From assembly GCF_009389715.1 (NCBI RefSeq), contig NW_024067912.1, forward strand, positions 124,001-188,000: a stretch of DNA of 64,000 nt, given 5' to 3'. The stretch is from Phoenix dactylifera (taxonomy: Eukaryota > Streptophyta > Magnoliopsida > Arecales > Arecaceae). Numbering within the stretch: the stretch's first letter is position 1; each line of letters opens with the position of its first letter. Below are positions 37,101-48,519 of this stretch, piece after piece. The notes below the pieces were generated by a model. That model was not told where the DNA came from, did not search any database, and worked only from the letters and a program-made list of their open reading frames with translations. A program made the position numbers and the translations under genes.

Positions 37101-40100
37101 TTGAAATGTCCTTCATACTCAACAAGGAGTTGCAAAGCCAGGAATGTTCAAGAGTTCCGATCAACCAAAACTAGAGTATTTCCAGGTCAAGTGAAAAAAG
37201 GAAAGTGAAAATCTGGTAGAAAGTGATCTTAACTACCCTGCCAGTTAATGGTTGTCAATGACATGTATTATGCATATAGAGTGGAAGAATCGAACATCTC
37301 TTGTCCCTCCTCAAGCAAACACCTGAATCCTAGAGAGACACGCCTCAATCAGATGTGTAAGAAAACACCCCAAGACTTTTCCTTAGACTCACTTCAAGTC
37401 ACCCTAAGACTTCTAATGCCTCAACTCACTGTGATATTAGAGGAAACCATAAGAACGAATTCCTAGCAAATGAGGATCCATAATGCTGACTCCAAATAAT
37501 TTGGACAAGAATTGATGTTTATTGTCAAGAAAGACATGACAAAACTAAATCAAATGTCTTCTACAATCAAATGCTTGGGGGCTGGGCTCTAACCTGGGTG
37601 GGGTGGGTATAGGGTAGAGGGTGGGGATTAGCTGCTCCCATCTCTAAAATCTATAAATAATGCAGCAATTGAAAGCCAAAAGAACCTTTTAGATTTCTTA
37701 CAGAGTGCATGATCATTCATTTGTTGAAATATCCTCCATACTCAACAAGGAGCTGCAAAGCTCGGAATGTTCCAAGAGTCCCAGTAACCAGAACTAGAGT
37801 CTGTCCAGGTCAAGTAAAAAAAGTGAATGGAAAATCTGGTTGGAAGTGATCGATGAAAGTGATCTTAACTACCCTACCCTTTAATGGGTGTCAATGACAT
37901 GCACTTTGCACATAGTGTGCAAGAATTAGACCTCTTTTTTCCCTCCGTACGCAAACACCTCAATTCTGGAAAGCCATGCCTCAAACAGATGTATCAGCAA
38001 ACATCCTAAGGCTTTTTCCTTCAAACTCACTACAAGGCACCCTAAGACTTTTAATGCCTCAACTCACAATGATACAGATCAAAATCCAAAAATATCAGAT
38101 GAAGCCATAAAAAGGAATGCCTAGCCAATGAGGATCCATAAAGCACACTCCAAATAATTTGGACAAGAATTGATAGTTATTGTTGAGAAAGACAAGAAAA
38201 AACTAAATCAAATGCCACTAAGCTATTAACAAAAACATATATACTTAGATCAAAGCCTATTAACACTCCAACTCTTGGAGGATGGAAGGCAATACCAGTG
38301 TTAGTTGGTACAATAAATTATTTAATCATTACATGGTCTGATATTATATTAGCAATAAATATCACGAGCCAGTCCACGCAGACACCAACAACCACATTGC
38401 AAAAATTTTGGGCATAAGCAGCTCTTACTTCAAAGATACACTGGAACTGTTGGTTAGGAAATTTAGTACCTACCATTCCTAGTTAATCTAAATTCTTAGG
38501 CTTTGTTCTTGTCTATCAGCTATAGAGAGCTCTTGCTATTGCATTTGTGCTTTTCGTGCTCTCTCTTGCTTTACTTGCTTGCTAGCAAGCTTGCTAACTT
38601 CTTGTTCTAGCCTTCTATCATACCTTCTTCTAATCATCCCCATACGGTCAAAGGTCTCCAAGCAAGGTTTTCGATACCCATACCGAACCCTGTACCATTT
38701 TTCCACCACGATGTAAGGTATGGGTACAATACCAGTGCTGGTAGTATGCACTGATAGCAATAAAATGAATGAAAAACCAATTGGTATTAACTAGTACAGT
38801 CAGTACCACATTGTGGGTATACACCAATGCAAACTGATATGGACTAGTAGGACATGTGCATACTGATACGGATGGTTTCGACATCCAGGCACCTATTCTA
38901 GTGTCGGCTTCGTGTCAAAATGGTAATTGATACCAATGATGTTATCACATTCTAGCAGTTTCTAAATCCATGTCTCGAAGTCATCAATTTCTTTTGGAGC
39001 AAATTGCCAAATTCACTGATAGGTGTTACATTCTGGCAATTTTTGACTCCATGACAAATTCTGCATTCTAGTTGGGGGGAAACAATAACCCCCATCAATG
39101 AATTTGGCAATAGGTGCCAAATCCATTCTTTCCACCCTATGGTTGTGGCTAGTAACTCTACCTTATACATACACAAAAACATATACATAGATTTTTTTGA
39201 GAAATCACACAAATACATAGATAAATACATAAATAGATACATGCGTCTGCATATAAGGTAGATATATTATACACAAGGTAGAAAGAGGGGGGTTTGCACA
39301 CACCACCAAATCCAAAGGTGAAGGTTGCAAAATGAAAATCTAAACCATTGGGTTTATTGTAAGGTGTAAAATGTATACAAACAACAAATTATATGTTTAT
39401 AAGACCTCTTGCCTATGCAACAAGTTATCCCAAAAGATAGTTTTTTTATCACATATACACTGTTTTGATTTTGGGCAACTTCATATACGAGCAAGAGGCC
39501 TCCATATATTCAATAGATAACTTAAATATTGCAAGCCCCATCTTGAATTTGACGGTGTGTGTAAACCAGTTTACCTAGACACAGGATACTTTGTCAAGTG
39601 TCTAAGGTGTCCTAGAGAATTCAACTGCAACCAATAAAGCCACAAATCACAGGGACATGGCTGTGTGTGTATTATATCTTAAGGAGATGCTGGAATCAAG
39701 ATAAAAGGGTGGATGGTTAGCTTCCTTTGGTTCACCCGAGAAGGGGCAGATAACAGCACTCTATTGGTTCAGCTAAGTAGGGAAAGTAAAAAAAAAATCA
39801 GACAAAGGAGAGAGGAAAAGAACAGAAGAGGCCACGAAAAGAAGCATTCAAGATAAAAAAAGTACAAAGGGAAAAACAATAAAATTGTCAATGAGACAGC
39901 TCTATGTAAAATAAGCTTGCGCTTCTACATGCTCATTAATGCCATTTCTTCAATTCACAATCCTCATGTTTAATCTATATTCTTTTTGCTTATTAGTACA
40001 TTGGCAACTTTCTATCTAGTCTGTCACATCATCCTTATCACAACAGTTTCTGTATCAATCCACCATTATCCCTCTCCACCTTACCCCACTTATATAAATA

Positions 40101-40218
40101 TATATATATATATATATAAGGATGTTGTACTAGAATAAATATAAAATATTATGGCAAATACATGTGGGGTATATTCTCCAATCTCCACTGTGTCATCATA
40201 CATTCTCTATCTGCATTT

Positions 40219-40279
<61 letters not shown>

Positions 40280-43200
40280 GGAAGATGTATACACAACCTT
40301 CAGGCTGCCTTATGATCACAAATGAGTCCTATATAACTGTGCATATGACACATATGCAAACATACACAAATGGCTTTAAGCCCTAGTAAGATAATGCAGT
40401 ACACTTACATACTTGAACCTCATATGTCAATAACGAATATTGAAAATAGAATAGTACAGAAAGGGCCACTAAACAACAACAAAGGATAGCAAATATCTTC
40501 AAAAGCATGATTTTGATATCAGAAAACCATGGTTTCATAGAAAGGATTTGAAAGCAAGAATGATAATAGAGAATTATCGTGGCAACCAATATCCATACAG
40601 AAACTAACCTGAATATATAAGACAACACTATAAGAACAACAGTTGCAACATGATGAGACATTGACACTCCGTAGTCTGACCGCTTTGTTTCCCAAAACAG
40701 CAGGGCAAATATAGAATACGTGTAAAATCCAGCAGCATACATGTATACAGCCTTAAGTTTAAGTCTGAGAAACAAGAAGCAAAATCATTAGATTTCCATC
40801 CAAATCAAATGTTTTTGCAATAAAATTAACAGAAAAGAAGAGGATCTACATAAATCGTACTTTATTTGTTGATCTGGCCAAACCTGCTCTCCTGGTCCTA
40901 CCCAATAGTATCTGGTACTTTTGAACCATGGCTCGTTATATGTAACAGACAAAGATAGAAGCTCTCCTGAAAGAAAATAAACACACTTCCAAGCTGACTC
41001 CTTAAATTTGTTGATCTTTTTTCGCCTTGCATTAGCTTCAAGTCCCTTTCCTATAAGTCGCTTTGCCAACCTCTACATCAACCAAAGAGAAGCTAAAAAT
41101 AAGCAAACAGGACTTGAAAGAAAGATATTTAAAAGCTGCAACAATGATCCAATAAATCATAAAAATGCTTTCACTTAGCAAATCCACCATCAAAGTTCAC
41201 TTAGCTTCAGCATTGATTCGATTAGTCAACATTTGTACATACCAGTTCAAAAATGACTGTTTGGTTTAATAATTACCAAATACAAATGGTTCACAGGTAG
41301 TGGTGGAGTTGTATTATTCTGCATATGGCTGAATCTTCAATTTGTTATAGCAAGTAGATTTTATAGTTTTATTTTTTTATCTTTTGGAATGGCATAGCCC
41401 TTTACGATTCACTTACCCACTTCCATCTAATATTCAAGAAGATTATCCTCTGTTCATCAGTATGAACTGGAAAGTAACTTAGAAACAAAAGGTAGGGAGA
41501 GGGATGAAAACAGTAGATAAAAGTCTTACGAACAAAACTACACTGACAGAACTACATGCCTCAAGCTTCATTAGCAAGAACTAAAGAGGATAAAAATGCC
41601 TTAATCTGCCTCCTAAGTTCAATGGCGTCGTAGCTTAGGCTGGTTAAAAGGAAAATCAGATCATATCAAGTACAGCACAATGAATCACCATTTAGCGTAT
41701 TAGAATTTGCATGTCTATAATCCCTTTCCTATAAATGGTGATGAAAACAAGCAAGGAGGCGTATCGAAGAAAAGTGGAAGGCGTGATATTAGCATTTTAA
41801 TGCAACTTCTTCCCTCTCAAACTGATGATTAACAACACAATGATGTCAGTCCAGAAGACCACACTTCTATTTATTGGAGGTCAGTTAGTTCATAGAGGTT
41901 GCAAACATTATAAAATTTCAGAATATGATTTACACCATCTGATAGATTAAGCATATACTAGCAAGTCATAAGCAGACAATCTCTGCAAAATGCAGGACAA
42001 CCTAGGTGATGACTAGGATGAGAATGAGAGCTGTCATGTTTTATTTTATTTATATTATTTCAACTATACGTCTTGCTCCTAATGAAAATTTTTAACTATA
42101 ATGAAAGATCTGTCTTCCATGACATACATTGTTTCTGTCCTTTCACATATTCAGTGTTGGAAGGGTCAAAATTCTTGTTTGAAAGCTCAAATCATATCTC
42201 TTTGTCACCTTACAGAAACCAAAGTTTGAAAGTCACCTAGAATCTGGGGAAAAAATAAAAAAAACAAAACAAAACAAAACAAAACTTGGCATATAAAGTG
42301 TTCCTTAACAATTTAGGCAATGTATCTCCCATGCATACCATGTGTGGCCCACCAGCATAGACATGACAAGCTACAATGCTATGAGGTGCAATGTTATGAG
42401 GTACCCAATTCAACCATTTTAACCAAAAATGCATGTCATGCATCTCAATGCTCAAATATATAATTTGTCAAAGAGCATGTAAAAACTTTACATGCCACTA
42501 AAAGACACTTTTTTAAAAACTTTTTAAACTTCATGTGCAGGTTTACTGGTATGTCATTAATAGCTAACAAATAACAGAATATTCACAAACTTCTATAAAA
42601 TAACAATTTCAAATGCTATATAGCTACAATGTAAAAATAGTACCAGTGTTTACCAAGTTTATTTGCCTAAAAATTTTGTGGAAACTTTTTAAATCTTAAT
42701 TATTCACAGACTAATCACTATTCACTATTTTTTCAGCATTTCACTTATAATAAAGATAATACAAATCGTTATCTTTGATAAAAATGAAATAACTAGCCTG
42801 GCTTTACAAGATGCACAAGTTCAGTAAACACTTTTGTTATCTGTGGACCCTTTAGTACTACCTTGAGTAACAAACTTTATTAACCATTCCCTTTGAACAA
42901 CATCCAATTGATGTAAGAAGATGATAATGGCTCTGGATGTGGGCCAAGTATATTCGTGCTTAGACCAGGTCGTGCACAAAATTTAAGTTCAGATCAAATG
43001 CTGTCTAGAATCAGACTGATCCTAAAGCAGCTTAAGGCTAGCCCAAAGCTCAAATTATCATTGATATATAATAAGTAAATAACTTTTGTTATGCAAAACC
43101 TATTTTGAATCCTCGTCTTCTCCGATCCATCCTAGTCATCTCCTCTCCTCCTACCCTACCTCTTCCTACCATGCTCTCTCCTCCGCCTCCTTCCCTTCCC

Positions 43201-46200
43201 TCTCATTTCCTCTCCTTCCTCTTCTTTCTTGTCACTCCCCTTGTCATTACACCACCTCTTCTGAGTCTCCCAGTAGACCACCACCCTAAACTCCGCTCCC
43301 TCAACCCATCTTAATCCCCTAAACCTCCACCTCACTGACCGAACCTAGAATCGCCAACCAACCACAGCCTTAATATGCCTCAGACACCCCAACCTCTACC
43401 ACTCCACTTGCATAGCTTCCTCTCTAACACCACACTCTACAAGTAACCCATCTATCTCCTTACCCTCATTCCAAAACTCTACCTTTGAGCCTTCAAACTA
43501 GAGGATCTAGGCCAACCCAGACTCTACAATACTACATCTCAGGACAGGCTTGGGCACCAGCTGAAATGCCAAAGCCAAGCTCAAGATATTATCGCTCAGC
43601 CCATTATCAGCCCAACTGGCCACAGATATAATCACTAAAAACCAATTTTCTTTCACCATAAAAAGAAAAATCTAAAAAATATTTATATCCAAATCATGGT
43701 ATAGCCCAAAACCTTTCAAACAAGAAATCAGCATGCACCAATAGCACACAGGAAACAACTATATTTTCCAATATAACTTTTTTTCCAGTCTAACCTTCTT
43801 AAGGACCTTACTGAAAAGGAGACAACACAAGAAAGAGAAAAGACTGCAATCATGCTATTTATCTTTCTACAAGTAGTATGCCACTAGGCTTCCTATGATT
43901 CTTCAAATAAACAAAGATAAGGAAACTTAAATATACCTCAATAATGCCTAAGCCATTTCTTCTGAAAGACACTTTAACTTCAAGAGAAGTAACCTTATGA
44001 CTCGTAGTTTTCTTTTTTTTTCTTTTTTTCTTTTTTTTTTGGCATGCGAGCAGGGGGTGGGGGGGTTGTAAAGATGGAGAAGTTGGCTCGTCAGGTAATT
44101 TCCTCCAGAGAAGAAAATAATTTTAGGCTTTAACCAAAGACATCCCAAATAAAATATGACAAACAACAAAAGTGGCAATTTTTACATAGCTTTTTTTATT
44201 ATGTTACAGGCATAAAAAAAGAATAATTAATGATTGCAATCAATATGCATATATCATCCAGTGAAAAAGATATGGAATACATCGAGAAACATGTGACCGA
44301 TCAGGCAAAGGTGTTTCAGGTAAAACTGGGGAAAATTGAGAAAGCATCCCATGTTACACATGCCAAGGCATGTTTAGCATTTTAGAGGACTATATGTGAT
44401 TGATGGGCAGCCAGGTGGCACCAACCCCATATCATAGTTGAGGTACAGTTTTAAATTTAGCCTTGTCATATCTTTCCACTTCACCTCGACACTAAATAAT
44501 CTTAGGCCTATCACACTTTATGTTCTATATGCATAATTGTTCCTCGTCTCATAGGGCCTCTAATCAATTACAAATAAGGCCAAACCATTTCAATCAGCAT
44601 TCCAGAACCTTATCGTCAGCTATCGCTATTTTTAGGCCTTCTCTAAATTTGTTGTTTCTAGCATTACTTCTGCTCAATGAATCCATGTCTCGACTTTGGA
44701 ATTCCATTCCTACATGTACTTCACGAATTCAAACACATGGGCATATATTGCTCATGTATTCTAACAAAAACAGATCAGTTGCCACCACAAATTAAGACTC
44801 CAGTGTATATCACAGCAGATATGCAGATAGATCTCTCTCATGTTTCTTTAAGTGAAAAATAATCTAAATCATGCAAAAATATAGAAGTTGGCAAGTCGGG
44901 TAATTTTCTCCATAAAGATGATAATTTGAGACTTTAACCAAGGGCATCTGAAATAAAAGTTATGTGACCAACAACAGAAGTGGCAATTTTTTTTATATAG
45001 TCTTCTTTATTATGTAACAGGGAACAAAGGAATAATAATTAATGATTGCACATCAACATGCAAATGCCAACCAATCAATAGATGAAAATGGCATGGAATA
45101 CTTCGAGAAACATATGACAGATCAGACAACGGCATTTCCATGCAAAACTGATGAAAATTGAGAAGGCAGCACATGTTATACATGCCTAAGGCATGTTTAA
45201 CATTTTAGAAGACTGTAAGGTGATTGACGAGAAGCCAGGTGGCACTAGCCCCATACCATAGTTGAGGTACAATTCTAAATTTAGCCTTATCATATCCTTC
45301 CGCTTCGCCTCCACCCCAAATGAACTTAGGCGTATCAAACATTATCCTCTAATTGTATACTTGTTCCTCTTCTCAAAAGATCTCCAATCAATTACGCATA
45401 GGGCCAAATCATTTCACGTTTTCAACCAGCATTCCAGAACCTTATTATCAGCAATCACAATTTTTTGGCTTTCTTTTTAGCACTACTCCTGCAGAATGAA
45501 TCCATGTACTCAACTTTGGAATTCCATTCTTACATGTACTTTATGAATTCAACCACATGGACACATATGACTCATGTATTCTAACAAAAATGGATCAGTT
45601 GCCACAAAAAATAAAGAATCCAGTGTACACCACAGCAGATATGCAGATAGATCTCCCTCGTGTTTTCTTTAAGTGAAAAAATAATCAATAAGCTGTTTTC
45701 TTCATAAATGTTCTGAAGCCTAGACAAGACCACTGCTATACTTTACTCCTACAACAAAATAATATGCACAACACCAGCATTCCCAATCAATTATCGAAGA
45801 GAATGACTAGAATAATGAAAATATTGCCAAAAGGAGGCGAGAATGAGATCCAAGCATCATTAAATATCCAATTATCTTGATTCTATCAGAAAGTTCTAGG
45901 CTTCTCTCAAAGCAGCAAGCATCTGAAAGATTTGAAATGAGAAACAATCATATTCATGAGTTGGAAAGAAATAAAAAACTACTTAAGAATTCCGCCACTT
46001 CTCTCTCAGTGCATCTTGATATCTTATTCGCTCCAATCTACAGGTAGAAAGAATAAAAAAAACTGAGCACTCATTATCTTTGAAATCCCCGCAAGTACAA
46101 TACAAGAGGTTAGGTTTTCAACCCTTCTAAACATAAAGCCGCTTCATATAACACTTGTCAAGATAGCTCCCCCCCCCCCCCCCCCCCCGAACAGCACGAT

Positions 46201-46748
46201 TTCTCAAGCCAAGCCATCTCAGAAGGGCAAGAACGCTCGCAAAAGATACATCTCCACTCCTTCCAACTAATTCCTGAAGAAAACACATCAGGGCTACACT
46301 CGTATGACCGAAACAGCTCCAAAGACCAGACTTTTATCACACAGCAAAAAAGTCAAAGACTAAAAAGCCATCCGTCCGCCCAAAATGCAAGAACCTAGTT
46401 CCCTGAATCAAAAGCTCATCCGACTAGTGACATAAAAATCGGATTTTTAAGGCAAAAAACTCCACGCAAGACAGGAACAAAACTGATCGCATGGGACTTT
46501 CTTATCTGCGGTCTCGCTGAGGCCATTTAAGGGTGTTATTCCCCTTTTACCGAAAAGAGAAAACAGGGAAAACAGATGAAACCGAGCAAAGGAAAGCTCG
46601 AATCGCGCACCTCGAACACGAATCTATCGAGAAAGAACCGGACGGTGGGGAAGAAGAGCACGAGGAAGGGCAGGGCGATGAAGTCCTCGTAGGCGGGATA
46701 GGACTCCTTCTCCCAGTTTACGGACGACCGGGCTTCGACCAGTCCCAT
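31174..46748 (-). CDS. LAG1: Ceramide synthase, LAG1 longevity-assurance homologue (TLC domain)
   Basis: Six minus-strand exons: 46611-46748, 40861-41072, 40609-40764, 35719-35904, 31492-31676 and 31174-31205. They total 909 nt (302 aa plus stop), with GT-AG borders and compatible phases throughout. The enzyme N-acylates sphingoid bases in the endoplasmic reticulum. Landmarks: N-terminal [12 protein letters not shown], then the hydrophobic [37 protein letters not shown]; the Lag1 motif [14 protein letters not shown] with paired His 154-155; [12 protein letters not shown] with the conserved Asp residues; a late hydrophobic segment [16 protein letters not shown]; and an acidic tail [10 protein letters not shown]. 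Length is normal for plant LAG1 proteins. The ATG at 46748 was chosen because upstream in-frame codons offer only GTG. Intron 1 is 5.5 kb and intron 3 is 4.7 kb, both with duplicated blocks. The intron after exon 4 holds a LINE fragment and a SINE. The coding sequence shows no damage. Confidence 0.95.
32309..33940 (+). mobile_element. 5'-truncated L1-type LINE copy inside a ceramide synthase intron
   Basis: The sequence starts abruptly in ORF2, just after the reverse transcriptase, and runs to a 3' A-run (33927-33940) directly after GTTTTTAGCAACC. The minus-strand LINE at 16.6-22.2 kb is the same family (shared [23 protein letters not shown]). It lies antisense to the ceramide synthase gene. 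Five-prime truncation is the usual product of target-primed reverse transcription. Only a short GAAAC match was found at both borders, so no convincing target duplication. It is GC-richer than the surrounding intron. Confidence 0.88.
32311..33906 (+). pseudogene. LINE ORF2 C-terminal part: linker, zf-RVT and RNase H, one nonsense codon
   Basis: A single reading frame is interrupted only by TGA at 32926-32928. Before it are [20 protein letters not shown] and [13 protein letters not shown]. After it come the reverse-transcriptase zinc-binding module [17 protein letters not shown] ... [17 protein letters not shown], then an RNase H fold with the acidic residues visible in [22 protein letters not shown] and EANGAADWV. 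The frame ends at TGA 33904-33906. Without the upstream endonuclease and reverse transcriptase it cannot function as a transposon. It keeps the zinc module that the minus-strand copy has lost. Confidence 0.88.
34025..34182 (+). mobile_element. tRNA-derived SINE (Au-like) with 11-bp target site duplication
   Basis: The body starts GGCGGGCCTTGGCACAATGG (A-box-like TGGCACAATGG at about 34033-34043). It carries a B-box-like GTCACGAGTTCC near 34071-34082 and the conserved plant SINE words GATAAAACTGCGTACATCTA and CCCCAGACCATGCAGTGGC, and ends with a T-run. It is flanked by ATCTATGATAG at 34014-34024 and again at 34183-34193, a perfect 11-bp duplication. It sits 85 bp downstream of the LINE tail, in the ceramide synthase intron and antisense to that gene. 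Features fit the Au/TS type of T-ending plant SINE; the exact family needs database comparison. Confidence 0.85.
34194..35718. other. Remaining intron 4 DNA of the ceramide synthase gene
   Basis: Non-coding. Positions 35036-35105 and 35590-35680 contain words such as GTACGGTATGTCCGGTATGG and GGGTACTGGTACAAGTCC. These resemble a low-complexity dispersed repeat of the GGTACC/CCGGTA kind, seen again at about 38670-38880 in intron 3. No gene was recognised. Confidence 0.4.
36941..38220. repeat. Direct tandem duplication, about 0.63-kb unit, in ceramide synthase intron 3
   Basis: Copy A spans about 36941-37563 and copy B about 37583-38220. Matching landmarks in order are GG(T)GGGGT...GGTATGGGGTAGAG, ATACTCAACAAGGAG(T/C)TGCAAAG, AACTAGAGT, CCAGGTCAAGT, AGTGATCTTAACTACCCT, AATTTGGACAAGAATTGAT and CTAAATCAAATG. 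The copies differ by many substitutions and small indels, so the duplication is not recent. It contains no ORF. Confidence 0.82.
38653..38885. repeat. Degenerate GGTA/TACC-rich dispersed repeat in intron 3
   Basis: Words such as CATACCGAACCCTGTACCAT, AAGGTATGGGTACAATACC and CAGTACCACATTGTGGGTAT alternate here and resemble the blocks near 35036 and 35590. The borders are vague. Confidence 0.35.
40092..40279. repeat. Two AT microsatellites, the second joined to (AC)n
   Basis: An AT run lies at about 40096-40118. A longer one at about 40220-40264 passes directly into AC dinucleotides (40264-40279). Both are in intron 3 of the ceramide synthase gene. Confidence 0.93.
41073..44077. other. Ceramide synthase intron 1, distal part (on the plus strand, left half)
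   Basis: Non-coding AT-rich intron. Positions 43110-43480 form a C/T-rich tract with repeated CTCCTC and CTTCC words, which creates spurious Pro/Ser-rich frames. A short A/C repeat lies at 42260-42285. No mobile element borders were recognised. Confidence 0.55.
44078..45688. repeat. Direct tandem duplication, about 0.8-kb unit, in ceramide synthase intron 1
   Basis: Copy A is about 44078-44865 and copy B about 44883-45688. Shared landmarks in the same order are AGAAGTTGGC, GACTTTAACCAA, AGTGGCAATTTTT, TTAATGATTGCA, GAGAAACAT(A/G)TGAC, ATGTTACACATGCC (in B, ATGTTATACATGCC), CATAGTTGAGGTACA, CCAGCATTCCAGAACCTTAT, AACTTTGGAATTCCATTC, CACAGCAGATATGCAGATAG and TTTCTTTAAGTGAAAAA. Divergence is moderate. 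The unit is not related to the intron 3 duplication. Confidence 0.88.
46169..46188. repeat. Homopolymer run of 20 C
   Basis: Twenty consecutive C on the plus strand in intron 1. On the transcribed sense strand of the ceramide synthase gene this is a G run. The exact length is prone to sequencing error. Confidence 0.9.
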
Positions 46749-48500
46749 CTCCAGCCGGCTCGCCACCGATCAAAAGCGACGCCAATCAAAGAGAAGGGAG
46801 GAAGGGAGTTCGCGAGATGGGATTGCGAGAGGGCGAGACCGAGAGGCAAAGACGACCCCTTCTCCCTCTCTTTCGCTCGAATCGACGAAACAAAAAAACT
46901 CGGAGCCAGATGCGCCAGGCGTTTTCTTTATACCAAAAAGGGCTTCTTTTAAAAAGGCTTGAAGACTTGAACCATTTTTTCTATATAACTCGGAGTGACA
47001 AAAATGTTGGCCCTAATTCTGTCATGCCATGGTAAAGATATAATTACCGTTCTATAAATTTTTAATGTTCAGATTTAGTGGATGACGAGCATGGTGGGTC
47101 AGGAATCAGATGGGCTTGGGAATATTTATTATCTGCCATAATAATTATGGTGGCTGAGATTTCTCGACTAGAATCAAAGGCCTGCAAGTGGATCTGGTCA
47201 ACCTTTGATCCAACTAGGTCCCCATCTTTCACGTTCAATCATGAGCAAGCATTTGGATCTATAAAGTTAGGTTTGAACCAAAAATATGATCCATATTTGG
47301 AGAATTAGATAGGTCTATCTAATGCATTTCTTTTTATAATCTAATGCAATCCGACCTTCTTCATGGATTGAAGAGGGGGGTCTAAAATGGGTTCAATCTT
47401 AGACGACAATTTCATAACTTCATATCTCTAATTCTTCTTCCGCTCATTTTTGGATTTCTAAATTGGGTACTAAGCTTATTTGTTTTTAAGTGGAAAGCTC
47501 AAATTGGATTATACTATTATAGATAATATTAGTGATAGTATATCAAATCAATTTTCTTTTTACAATCATAACCATCTGACCTTTCGATCTAACTTTTCTT
47601 ATTCGCCGGGTATTTCTATTTAAGACTATCTCCAACGTTGTTTCAAATTAATACTCAATTGATTATTTATATTAATATTTATTTTAAAAAAATAAAAAAT
47701 AAATATCATATACTTTTCTCCTCTCATCTTATGTTGGCTCTGAACTTAGATTTGGCCTAGTTCCAACCCGTTACAGCTAGATCTAAAATATCTTTCATGG
47801 ATCTAACCTAGCCTGGTCTTGTTCGTGGATCCAGACCTAAATTCATGACTCAGAGAATGATGATTGGATCCAAATTATACTAGACCAGTTTGCTGGCCAG
47901 CTTAATTATCCAAAAAAAACTTGTGGCTACAAAAAAGCACACTATCCTTGCAATGTATTATCAAAACTGAGTGCATTATATTGCATCTTGTTGTCGGCTG
48001 GATCTTAGTCTAATACACATCTACCTCTTCTGGTTATTAGGAGTTCCCTCGATAAACGAAAGCACTACCATTGATGAAAGGATGTGACATAAAGATTCAC
48101 ACGCTTTTGTGCCGCCGTACGGTCGGAGTTTCGTCTGTTGACTGAGCGTGGCGGGCTCCGCGTCCTGGCTTCTGGAAAGCACCTCGTCTTTCTTCTCTCT
48201 TGGCGGCGAGATTCGAACCAATCGGCCCATATTGACTAACGAACCGTGGAGTAGAAGTAATCCACTCGCACATGCGCGAGGATGAGAAAAGTCTTAGAGG
48301 ACGCCCGCGGTGACCTTCGAAGCCGGCCAATATTTTTGGATGGTGTAGAAGCTTATAAGAAAACCAATGTTTTTAAAAATAGAAGGGACAGATGATCGGT
48401 AAGCTCTCCAGTTCTCAGGTTGACCGATCGTCCTACCGTGACATCAATAAAATATTATTATAATATCATAATTATATTTTTATTTTTTAAGAAAAAAATT
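46749..48500. other. Upstream region of the ceramide synthase gene
   Basis: This should hold the promoter and 5' UTR of the minus-strand LAG1 gene just beyond 46748, but no TATA element could be assigned. A CG-rich patch lies at about 48095-48330, with no recognisable product on either strand. The rest is AT-rich. Confidence 0.45.
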
Positions 48501-48519
48501 ATAAAAAATTAAGGTTGAG

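Noticed and set aside
43086..43320. Ser/Pro-rich frames
   Set aside because: They are by-products of a C/T-rich intronic tract.
46533..46952. 139-codon plus-strand frame, charged
   Set aside because: It overlaps exon 1 of the minus-strand ceramide synthase, whose splice-consistent frame explains the openness. No domain is seen.
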